Positions 34,179 through 42,900 of a stretch of DNA of 57,779 nt are shown in pieces (position 1 is the first letter of the stretch; the number at the start of each line of letters is the position of its first letter). The position numbers and the translations under genes were made by a program. This DNA comes from Candidatus Desulfaltia bathyphila (GTDB lineage Bacteria > Desulfobacterota > Desulfobacteria > Desulfobacterales > ETH-SRB1). The DNA is taken from positions 1 to 57,779 of the forward strand of contig JACNLL010000026.1 in assembly GCA_014381545.1 (NCBI GenBank), written 5' to 3'. The notes below the pieces were generated by a model. It did no database searches. It had not been told where the DNA came from and saw nothing but the letters and a program-made list of their open reading frames with translations.

Positions 34179-35135
34179 TTGGCCGTAGAAATACCTAAGG
34201 TTGCTTATGCCGGAAAGATAAAAGAGATTCCGTTGGGACGTGAAGGGAATACCATAACCGTAGGTGGCGAGTCGTGTTATCCGTTTCATCTGTTCGAAGG
34301 CGCTATGCCGCATCCTCCGAAAATAGCGATGGAGGTGTATGACAGGGCGCCTGAAGATTGGCCTGATACAGCGCTGGAACCGTTTGCCGATGTTGCAGGC
34401 GATCCTGCGGCATGGGCTCGTAAATGTATCGATACCTATGGGGCTGAAATGATAGCGCTGCAACTGGCAAGCACCGATCCGAACGCTGAGAACATACCGG
34501 CTGACGAGGCCGCCGCGATTACAAAAAAAGTCTCCGATGCGGTGGATGTTCCTTTGATTGTTTTTGGAACTTCAAATGTTGATAAGGATACCGAGGTATT
34601 AAAGGCGGTTTGTGAGGCGTGCGAGGGGAAAAATCTGATTATAGGGCCTCTATCAGAAGGGAACTATCGGGCGATCGGAGCCACGGCAATCGGTTATAAA
34701 CATACTGTTATGGCTTCCACACCAATCGACATAAATCTGGCAAAACAGCTCAATATCCTTTTGGGGAACTTGAATGTTCCTGACGATAAGATCATTATTG
34801 ATCCGACGACCGGCGCTCTTGGATACGGGCTGGAGTATTGTTACAGCGTCATGGAACGAATCCGAATGGCCGCGCTTGTTCAGGAAGACGAAAGACTCCA
34901 ATTTCCAATCCTTGCTAATCTTGCCAAAGAGGTATGGAAGATAAAAGAGGTAAAGTTGAGTGAAACAGAGGCTCCGCTTTTAGGAGATCAAAAAAAGAGA
35001 GGTATATTGATGGAGGCCATGACAGCTCAGTGTGTGCTCCTTGCAGGAGCTGATATCCTGGTAATGAGGCACCCTGAAGCTATTAATTTAGTAAAAGAAT
35101 CGATTCAAGATTTGATGATCAGAGGAGAGGGTTAA
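34179..35135 (+). CDS. acsD: Corrinoid iron-sulfur protein small subunit
   Basis: Small subunit (CdhD-type barrel, 318 residues) of the CFeSP that carries the methyl group on a corrinoid to acetyl-CoA synthase. Recognisable segments are 'VGGESCYPFHLFEG', 'MIALQLASTDPNAEN', 'IIIDPTTGALGYGLEY', 'ILMEAMTAQCVLLAGADILVMRHPEA'. The start is TTG 34179, with GAGGGGG 8 nt upstream. It is followed by acsB after 2 bp. In many clusters acsC and acsD are adjacent; here acsB lies between them. Confidence 0.93.
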   Translation: MAVEIPKVAYAGKIKEIPLGREGNTITVGGESCYPFHLFEGAMPHPPKIAMEVYDRAPEDWPDTALEPFADVAGDPAAWARKCIDTYGAEMIALQLASTDPNAENIPADEAAAITKKVSDAVDVPLIVFGTSNVDKDTEVLKAVCEACEGKNLIIGPLSEGNYRAIGATAIGYKHTVMASTPIDINLAKQLNILLGNLNVPDDKIIIDPTTGALGYGLEYCYSVMERIRMAALVQEDERLQFPILANLAKEVWKIKEVKLSETEAPLLGDQKKRGILMEAMTAQCVLLAGADILVMRHPEAINLVKESIQDLMIRGEG

Positions 35136-35137
35136 TC

Positions 35138-37342
35138 GTGTCTAAGATAATTTGTTCCGCAGCCATTCGAGGCGCCCACAAGATTGTGGGTACGGCAGAG
35201 GCAAAGTGCGAGGCGGCATTAAAAAAGTGGGGGCCTGTTCAAGAGCTCGGATTTCCGAACACCACCTATTATCTCCCGATTATTTACGGGATACTCGGCA
35301 TTCCAGTAAAGACACTGGGGGATGCAAAGGGCGTGCTTGACAAGTGCAAGGAACTCCTTCCGGCGCAGGTGAGCGATAATGTCTGGCTTCCCTATCTGGC
35401 TCCTGCACTGGAAGCCGGCATGGCCACCTTTTTTGCAGAAGAGATCGTTGAGGCAATACGATATTTGGAAGAACCAAATTGTTATACACAGGGAGAAAAC
35501 CCTCTCCCTGATAATATATGGCTTGGAGCCGCGGACGACGTTATCATGCGAAAACGTGGTGTGGAATTTGTTGACGGGACAGCTCCGGGGTTTGCCGCCA
35601 TATTAGGCGCTGCGCCGACCTCTGAGATTGCGGCAAAAATAGCAATAGAGCTTCAAGAAAAGAATCTGTACGTCTTTATGTGTGCCGACCACGAAGGAAA
35701 GACCATGTCTGAGCAACTGGTAGAGGCCGGTGTTCAGATAGGCTGGCCCACCCGTCTGGTCTCTTTTGGGCCGAGTTATACGGCAACTGTATTTGCTATG
35801 GGGTTTGCGACGCGCGCCGCTATGTCCTTTGGCGGCGTTAAACCCGGAGATTTTGCAGCAAACCTACATTATAACAAAGACAGGATTTTTGCCTTCGCAA
35901 TGCCGCTTGGGACCGTAATCGATGAATGGTATGCCAATGCGGCCGGAGCCATCAACTGGGGGTTTCCCACCATAGCCGACACACCGATTCCCGAGATCCT
36001 GCCGACCGGGATCTGTACCTATGAGCATGTGGTCAGCAATATTCCGCACGATCAGATAGTCGCCAGGGCTATTGAAGTTCGCGGGTTGAAGGTAACTATC
36101 AGTAAGGTAGATATCCCCATGTCTTACGGACCTGCTTTTGAGGGAGAGCGTATCAGAAAGGACGATCTCTACTTTGAATGCGGCGGCGGGAGGACACTTG
36201 GAGTTGAGCTGACCGTTTCAAAGGATATGTCCGAGGTGGAGGACGGAAAGATTGAAATGGTCGGTCCTGATCTGGATCAGATTAAAGAAGGAGCCAAGCT
36301 CCCGTTTGCCATGCTGATCGAGGTAGCCGGTCGGCAGATGCAGCCGGACTTTGAGCCGATCCTAGAGCGCCAGGTCCATCACCTGGTTAATTATGTTCAG
36401 GGGATAATGCATATCGGACAGAGGAACATAATGTGGATCCGGGTGGGGAAGGCGGCTGTTGAAAAAGGACTTTTGCTAAAACATTTAGGCAAGGTAATGC
36501 ATGCAAAGTACCATCAGGATTTCGGGAATATTATCGATAAGGTGCAGATAAAGATCTACACAGATGAAGAGAGAGTCAAAGAAATCCTGGAAATGGCAAA
36601 GAAGGTGTATAGACAGAGAGATAAGCGGGTTGAGGGTATGACCGACGAAACAGAAGAGACCTACTATTCATGTACCCTGTGTCAGTCGTTCGCTCCAAGC
36701 CATGTCTGCATAATTACCCCTGAACGCACAGGGATGTGCGGTGCTTATAACTGGCTTGACTGTAAGGTTTCTTTTGAGATCAATCCTACTGGCCCGAATC
36801 AGCCGATAGAAAAGGGAGAATGTATCGATCCGGCAATGGGCCAGTGGAAAGGGATTACCGATTTTGTATTCAAGGCCTCGCGCCAGAAAATAGAGCAGGT
36901 AAGCGCTTACAGCTTGATGAATTTTCCAATGACGGCATGTGGGTGCTTTGAGTGTGTAGCTACAATCCTCCCCATGTGTAATGGCATTATGGTGGTAAGT
37001 AGAGATTTTATGGGGATGACGCCATGCGGGATGAAGTTTACCACTCTGGCCGGGATGGTAGGCGGTGGAAACCAGACACCCGGCTTTCTTGGTGTAAGTA
37101 AGCATTATATTTGCAGCAGGAAGTTCCTGATAGCTGAAGGAGGCTTAAAGCGTGTGGTATGGCTTCCCAAGATGTTAAAAGAAGAAATCGCCGAACGGAT
37201 AAAGCCGATATGCGAAGAAATGGGGATTCCAAATTTCCCTGAGATGATAGCCGATGATACAATCGGAACCACGGAAGAGGAGATCCTCCCGTTTCTCGAA
37301 GAAAAAGGGCATCCTGCTCTTACCATGGATCCGTTGATGTAA
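35138..37342 (+). CDS. acsB: CO-methylating acetyl-CoA synthase catalytic subunit
   Basis: Assembles acetyl-CoA from CO, a methyl group from CFeSP, and CoA. 734 residues, the full-length bacterial form with the N-terminal CODH-binding domain; archaeal CdhC is shorter. A-cluster cysteines lie in 'TYYSCTLCQSFAPSHVC', 'ERTGMCGAY' and the nickel-binding 'ACGCFEC'. The start is GTG 35138 after GGAGAGGG. It lies between acsD and acsC, about 9.4 kb from cooS. Confidence 0.96.
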   Translation: MSKIICSAAIRGAHKIVGTAEAKCEAALKKWGPVQELGFPNTTYYLPIIYGILGIPVKTLGDAKGVLDKCKELLPAQVSDNVWLPYLAPALEAGMATFFAEEIVEAIRYLEEPNCYTQGENPLPDNIWLGAADDVIMRKRGVEFVDGTAPGFAAILGAAPTSEIAAKIAIELQEKNLYVFMCADHEGKTMSEQLVEAGVQIGWPTRLVSFGPSYTATVFAMGFATRAAMSFGGVKPGDFAANLHYNKDRIFAFAMPLGTVIDEWYANAAGAINWGFPTIADTPIPEILPTGICTYEHVVSNIPHDQIVARAIEVRGLKVTISKVDIPMSYGPAFEGERIRKDDLYFECGGGRTLGVELTVSKDMSEVEDGKIEMVGPDLDQIKEGAKLPFAMLIEVAGRQMQPDFEPILERQVHHLVNYVQGIMHIGQRNIMWIRVGKAAVEKGLLLKHLGKVMHAKYHQDFGNIIDKVQIKIYTDEERVKEILEMAKKVYRQRDKRVEGMTDETEETYYSCTLCQSFAPSHVCIITPERTGMCGAYNWLDCKVSFEINPTGPNQPIEKGECIDPAMGQWKGITDFVFKASRQKIEQVSAYSLMNFPMTACGCFECVATILPMCNGIMVVSRDFMGMTPCGMKFTTLAGMVGGGNQTPGFLGVSKHYICSRKFLIAEGGLKRVVWLPKMLKEEIAERIKPICEEMGIPNFPEMIADDTIGTTEEEILPFLEEKGHPALTMDPLM

Positions 37343-37345
37343 GGG

Positions 37346-37390
37346 AATTGAGGAATTTAGGGATTGGATGATTAGTCCAATCAATAAGGA
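37346..37390. repeat. AATTTAGGGATTGG word repeat with small inverted arms
   Basis: GAATTGAGGAATTTAGGGATTGGATGATTAGTCCAATC lies between acsB and acsC. It includes an ATTGGA-TGATTAG-TCCAAT hairpin and is another member of the word-repeat type. The acsC ribosome site AAGGAGAAG follows. Confidence 0.5.
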
Positions 37391-37402
37391 GAAGAAACAG
37401 TT

Positions 37403-38749
37403 ATGGGACTTTCGGGAATAGAGATATTTAAAAAACTACCAAAGACAAATTGCGGCAAGTGCGGGGTTCCTACCTGCCTGGCTTTTGCCATGAAGTTGGC
37501 TACGGGTAAGGCTGAACTTGACGCGTGCCCGGATTTGTCCGAAGATGTAAAAGAAGAACTCGGGGAGGCCTCGGCTCCTCCTGTGAGAACAGTGGTTATC
37601 GGTACAGGTGAACGCGCGGTAAAACTGGGCGGGGAAACAGTGCTATTCCGCCATGAGAAGCGGTTTGAAAATCCTCCCGCATTTACTCTTCTCCTTTCGG
37701 ATAAGATGGATGAAGCTGAAATTTCGGCTAAACTAACCAAGTTTAAGGATACCACCTATGAACGCGTCGGCATTGTGTTGCAGCCTGCAATGGTTGCCGT
37801 CAAAGGAGAATGCAAAGATACTTCCGGATTTATGGCGCTGGTTGAAAATGTCTGTAACAATACAGATGCAGGACTGGTGTTAATGAACGAAGATGTGGAT
37901 GCTCTTTCTCGGGCTGTCAAAAGCTGTTCAAACAGAAAACCGCTCATTTATGCCGCTACCAGGAAAAATGCGGAAACATTGGGAAACCTTGCCAAAGAAC
38001 TTTCATGCCCGTTGGCGGTTAAAGGGAATAGCTTGGAAGAGCTGGCAGAAATCTCTGAAAAACTTATCAAAATGGGGCTTAAGGATCTGGTTCTTGATTC
38101 AGGAGCAAGAACTGCCGGAAAGTCTATGGAAGATCAGATTATTATCCGGAGATCCGCATTGATGAAAAAATTTAAGCCGTTTGGATTTCCTACGATTGTC
38201 TTTCCGTGCGAAATGACGGACAACCCGATGAAAGAGGCGATGATTGCCTGTCAGATGATTGTAAAATACGGCAGTATTATTATTCTCTCTGAAATGAAAG
38301 GCCACAGCATCTTCCCGCTTCTCCTTGCAAGTATGAATATCTTTACGGATCCGCAAAGACCTATGGCTGTGGAACAGAAGATTTATGAGATCGGCGCTAC
38401 AGATGAAAATTCACCTGTTCTTATCACAGGGAATTTTTCTCTTACCTATTTTATTGTTTCAGGGGAAGTCGATGCGAGCCATGTTCCATCCTATTTATTG
38501 ATCAAGGACACAGAGGGCCTTTCGGTCTTAACCGCATGGGCTGCCGGCAAATTCGGAGCAGACACCATTGCGCCATTTGTAAAGAAATGCGGTATTGAGG
38601 AAAAGGTCAAACATCGCAAACTGGTAATTCCGGGTTATCTTGCAACGATTAGCGGAGAGTTGGAAGAAGAGCTCCCGGATTGGCAAATTCTCATCGGGCC
38701 GAGAGAGGCAAGCCATCTGCCGGCATATTTGAAGCAGTGGAACGCGTGA
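37403..38749 (+). CDS. acsC: Corrinoid iron-sulfur protein large subunit
   Basis: 448-residue large subunit (CdhE-type) of the methyl-carrying corrinoid protein. The N-terminal [4Fe-4S] motif is 'LPKTNCGKCGVPTCLAFAMKLATG...CPDL'. A central barrel follows ('LVLDSGARTAGKSMEDQIIIRR'), then the C-terminal corrinoid domain ('VLITGNFSLTYFIVSGEV', 'FGADTIAPFVKKCGIEE', 'VIPGYLATISGELEEELPDW'). It works with AcsD and accepts methyl from AcsE. Activation probably depends on the ASKHA protein at 17479. A 190-bp palindromic element separates it from acsE. Confidence 0.94.
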   Translation: MGLSGIEIFKKLPKTNCGKCGVPTCLAFAMKLATGKAELDACPDLSEDVKEELGEASAPPVRTVVIGTGERAVKLGGETVLFRHEKRFENPPAFTLLLSDKMDEAEISAKLTKFKDTTYERVGIVLQPAMVAVKGECKDTSGFMALVENVCNNTDAGLVLMNEDVDALSRAVKSCSNRKPLIYAATRKNAETLGNLAKELSCPLAVKGNSLEELAEISEKLIKMGLKDLVLDSGARTAGKSMEDQIIIRRSALMKKFKPFGFPTIVFPCEMTDNPMKEAMIACQMIVKYGSIIILSEMKGHSIFPLLLASMNIFTDPQRPMAVEQKIYEIGATDENSPVLITGNFSLTYFIVSGEVDASHVPSYLLIKDTEGLSVLTAWAAGKFGADTIAPFVKKCGIEEKVKHRKLVIPGYLATISGELEEELPDWQILIGPREASHLPAYLKQWNA

Positions 38750-38780
38750 AAACAATTTTGAGCTTTTAATTCTTAATTTT

Positions 38781-38970
38781 GATGGTCTCGTAAAAAGTCT
38801 TTTGTGAACGGCTTTGAGCATTTTGGGAAAAAAGCAATTGAGATGTTCATCGTCAAGAAATGCAAGCTGTTTGAGGCCGTCAGGCCGAGTTCTTGCATTT
38901 TAGATGAACATTTCAATTGCGCCCAAAATGGTCATGAAGTGAACAAAATCGACTTTTTACGAGTTCATCA
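38781..38970. mobile_element. MITE-like palindromic element inserted between acsC and acsE
   Basis: The left end GATGGTCTCGTAAAAAGTC and right end GACTTTTTACGAGTTCATC are inverted. The inner sequence is also palindromic (CATTTTGGG..GCAATTGAGATGTTCATC against GATGAACATTTCAATTGCGCCCAAAATG), so nearly the whole 190 bp can fold on itself. No ORF is present. It shares its ends with the element at 13657. The 277-bp gap otherwise carries only AT-rich sequence and the acsE ribosome site. Confidence 0.75.
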
Positions 38971-39026
38971 ATTTTAAATTAATTAAAAATTCAACATTTA
39001 ACATTTAACATTGGAGCGAAACGACT

Positions 39027-39911
39027 ATGGTAATCTGTGTTGCAGAAAATATTAATATTATGTCAAAGACACTCGGGCCTGCAATGAAAGAGAGGAATGC
39101 CGGTCCGATTCAGGATATGGCAAGAACTCTGACGAAAAACGGCGCTGACTATCTTGATCTGAATATCGGACCCGCCAGAAAAGGCGGCGATGAGCTGATG
39201 GATTGGCTGGTTAAGACAGTTCGAGAAACAACCGATCTTCCTTTTTCACTTGATACAACGAATCCGGTTGCCATGGAAGCAGGATTAAAGGCAAACATAA
39301 AAGGGAAATCATTGATAAACTCTATTTCGCTTCAGCCTGAGCGATTGGAAAAAGGGCTTCCGATGATAACCAGGTATAATACGGACGTTATAGGACTTCT
39401 GTGGGGAAAAGATGGAATGCCGCGGGATGCCGATGAGCGGGCTGCTATGGCAGTCGATTTTATTTACCAGGCAAATGAGGCGAGAATTTCCACTTCAAAC
39501 ATCTGGATCGATCCGATTGCAACACCTATATGCGTTGATGCAAATCAGGTTTTGGCTGGTCTGGAATTCATGAGCATGTTGGGTGAAATAGCGCCTGAAG
39601 CCAAATCGATTGTAGGGCTTTCCAATGTTTCCAACGGCGCTCCGGAGAATCTCCGTCCATATCTGAATCGCACCTATTTAATGATGCTTATGAAATATGA
39701 TATCTATTCTGCAATTGTCGATGGGTTTGACAAAGAGCTGCTCGCGATTGCCGGTGGCGAAAGACCTGAACATGTTAAATTAGTGCATGACATCATGGAC
39801 GGAAACAAACCTGACCCTGCATCCCTTGGACAAACCGAATTGGAATATTACAAAACTACGCGTGTTCTCATGGGTAAGGTTCTCTATTCACATTCGTGGC
39901 TAACCACTTAG
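39027..39911 (+). CDS. acsE: Methyl-THF:corrinoid iron-sulfur protein methyltransferase
   Basis: Moves the methyl group from methyl-THF to the CFeSP corrinoid. 294 residues forming a pterin-binding barrel. Family segments are 'AENINIMSKTLGPAMKERNAGPI', 'GADYLDLNIGPARKGGDELMDWL', 'DTTNPVAMEAGLKA', 'SIVGLSNVSNGAPENLRPYLNRTYL'. GGAG lies upstream of ATG 39027. It is separated from acsC by the palindromic element and runs 9 bp short of the formate dehydrogenase fusion. Confidence 0.93.
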   Translation: MVICVAENINIMSKTLGPAMKERNAGPIQDMARTLTKNGADYLDLNIGPARKGGDELMDWLVKTVRETTDLPFSLDTTNPVAMEAGLKANIKGKSLINSISLQPERLEKGLPMITRYNTDVIGLLWGKDGMPRDADERAAMAVDFIYQANEARISTSNIWIDPIATPICVDANQVLAGLEFMSMLGEIAPEAKSIVGLSNVSNGAPENLRPYLNRTYLMMLMKYDIYSAIVDGFDKELLAIAGGERPEHVKLVHDIMDGNKPDPASLGQTELEYYKTTRVLMGKVLYSHSWLTT

Positions 39912-39920
39912 GATTGATGA

Positions 39921-42900
39921 TTGTCAATCAACAATCACAAAATGGCTAAGTTAGAAATAAAAATTGATGGCCAAACATTATGGGTTGATTCTGGCACAAT
40001 AATATTGGATGCCGCGCTCAAGGCAGGGGTTTTCATCCCAACACTGTGTTATATTCCGGGCAAAACCGCAGAACACCCTTGCGGAATATGTGTTGTTGAA
40101 GTCGATGGGAGAGAAGAATTAGTTCACGCCTGTTCCACGCTTGTGGAAAGCAACATGGTGGTAACTTCTCGAAGTAATCGGGTTATAAAAGCAAGACAAC
40201 AGGTTTTAGAACGGATGCTGTCGAAACATTATGGCGATTGTATTGCGCCATGTTCTCTGACATGTCCAGCCCATATCAATATCCAGGGTTATCTCAGCCT
40301 GATCTCACAGGGTGAGTTTATAGAGGCCCTGAAACTTATCAAAGAAAAGAATCCACTCCCTCTTTCTGTTGGAAGGGTCTGCCCACATTTTTGTGAAACT
40401 CTATGTCGCCGTATCCTGGTAGACGAATGTCTCTCCATTAATCATCTAAAGCGATTTGTAGCAGATTTTGCTGCCGATCATAAAGATGCGCATGCTTTGC
40501 CTCCTCCACCATCCTCCGGACACAGAGTTGCTGTGATCGGCGGGGGGCCTGCCGGACTTTCCGCTGCTTATTATCTGTCCTATATGGGTCATGAGGTAAC
40601 TATATTTGAGGCAATGTCTCAACTGGGCGGAATGCTTCGTTATGGGATCCCGGAATTTCGTCTTCCCAAAAAAATCGTTGACAAAGAGATAGAAAGTATA
40701 CTCAGAGCAGGCATCCGTTCACGAACCAGAAAGAGGCTGGGAGTTGACTTTACTATTAAGAGCCTGAAGGAAAGCGGTTTTGAGGCTATTTTTCTTGGCA
40801 TTGGCGCCTGGCGGAATCAAAAAATGGGTATTGAGGGAGAGGAGTTGGAGGGGGTTCTTTCGGGCCCTGAATTTCTTAAGAGCATCGGCATGGGCTTGAT
40901 GCCGTCCGTAGGTCGAAGGGTAGCCGTAATAGGAGGGATAGATACTGCCGTAGATACGGCCAGGACCTGTGTGAGAATAGACAACGTAGATGAAGTTGTT
41001 GTTATATATCAACGTTCAATGATGGAGATGCCGGCAAGCCATCGAGAAGTCATTGAAGCCGAAAAAGAGGGTGTCAAGTTTATCTTTATGACAGGGCTTA
41101 CAAAGATAAAGAAAGAGAAAGACTTTCTTGAACTTGAAACAGTCCGTATGAAGTTGAGTAGACCCGACAAGAGGGGAAAGCGCCGGCCGATTCCTGATCC
41201 TGGATCCGAAAAAACCCGTGAAACAGATACAGTAATTGTGGCAACCGGACAGACCCCTGACCTTTCCTGGATGGAACTACCGGATGAAGGGGTAAAACCG
41301 CGTGTCCTTTCCGGTGGAACTATTATTGCCGGTCCTCAAACTTTTCAGACTTCGGAGAAAGAAGTTTTTGCAGGAGGGGACGCTGTACGCGGCCCAAGAA
41401 CGGTTATCCAGGCAATCACCGGGGGGAGAAAGGCGGCCAAAGCAATACATCTATATCTTAAGAAAAAACCGCTGTACTACACAAAACGGCAACTCAATTT
41501 CACAAAGGGCAAAAAATTCGAGGATGTTGATCTGCATAACTTCGAAAATGTTCCAATACGCCTGGGAGAAAAGATGCCTGTGCGGGCGCCGGAAAGACGC
41601 ACCCTGGATTTTGATGAAATAGAATTGGGATTTACTGAGGAGACCGCGCTTCGGGAGTCCAAACGATGCCTGCAGTGTGGATGTACAGCTCTTTCCAAAT
41701 GTAAGTTGCGTGAATTATCCATAGAATACGGAGTAAGGTTTCGTATATCCAGAATGCTAAAACGCAGGCAATACGAGATCGACAGCCGTCATCCTTTTAT
41801 TATTATTGATCCCAATAAGTGTATATTTTGCCAGCGTTGCAAGAATAGCTGTGAATATGGCGCATTGGAGCTGACCGGGACAAATTTTGACAATAACGGA
41901 CTCCCTGAACAAATCTCCATAATTATTAATGAAAAGTGCGTTTCTTGCGGCGCTTGCGTAGATGAATGTCCGGCAGGCGGTCTGGCAAAAAAATCGATCT
42001 GCTTTCCTGTTGGCCCTCATGAAATCAAAAAAGTCAAAACAGTCTGCCCGTTCTGCGGTTGCGGATGCACCATTGACTTGACCATGAAAGGAGACTCAAT
42101 CATTGAAGTAACCTCTGATCCTGAGGATAGCCTCAATTTCGGGCAGATCTGTGTTAAGGGGAGGTTTGGAATCAATTTTGTTCGTCATCCGGATCGATTA
42201 AAAAAACCGCTTGTCCGAAAAAGGGAATATTTTGAGGAGGTGAGCTGGGAAGATGCGATCTCTCTTGTTGCACAAAAATTTCTGGAAATAAGGGATAATG
42301 ATCCTGATAGTCTGGCCGGTTTGAGTTCGGCAAAGTGCACCAATGAAGAAAATTACCTCATGCAGAAATTTATGCGCACAGTGATCGGCACAAATAATAT
42401 TGACAACTGCGCGCGGCTCTGTCACGCATCCACAGTGGCCGGTTTGGCCGCATCGTTTGGAAGCGGGGCCATGACCAACTCTATAGCCGATTTCAAAAAG
42501 GCTGATGTAATCCTCCTTACAGGAAGCAATCCCACTGAAAATCATCCTGCCATAGCCCTTGGTATGATAAAAGCCATACAAGAAAACAAGACAAAACTGA
42601 TTGTAGTCGATCCCCGTGAGATAGAAATAGTGCAGTATGCCGAAATCTGGCTGCGTCCAAAGCCCGGCACGGATATGGTCTGGTTAAACGGCATGATGAA
42701 CGTAATTATAGATGAAGATCTATATGATATCTCTTATGTGGCCGAAAGGACGGAGAACTTTAATGCTTTGAAAGAGACGGTGATGCAATACAACCCGGAA
42801 TTTGTTGAACAGGTGACCGGCATACCCGCAAAAGATCTTATCAGGGCTGCGCATCTTTATGCCAAAGCTGAGCGAGGCTCTATTGCATATGCCATGGGCA

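Noticed and set aside
42420-42422. Selenocysteine in the formate dehydrogenase
   Set aside because: The catalytic codon is TGT (Cys834), so this is the cysteine form; no in-frame TGA is present.
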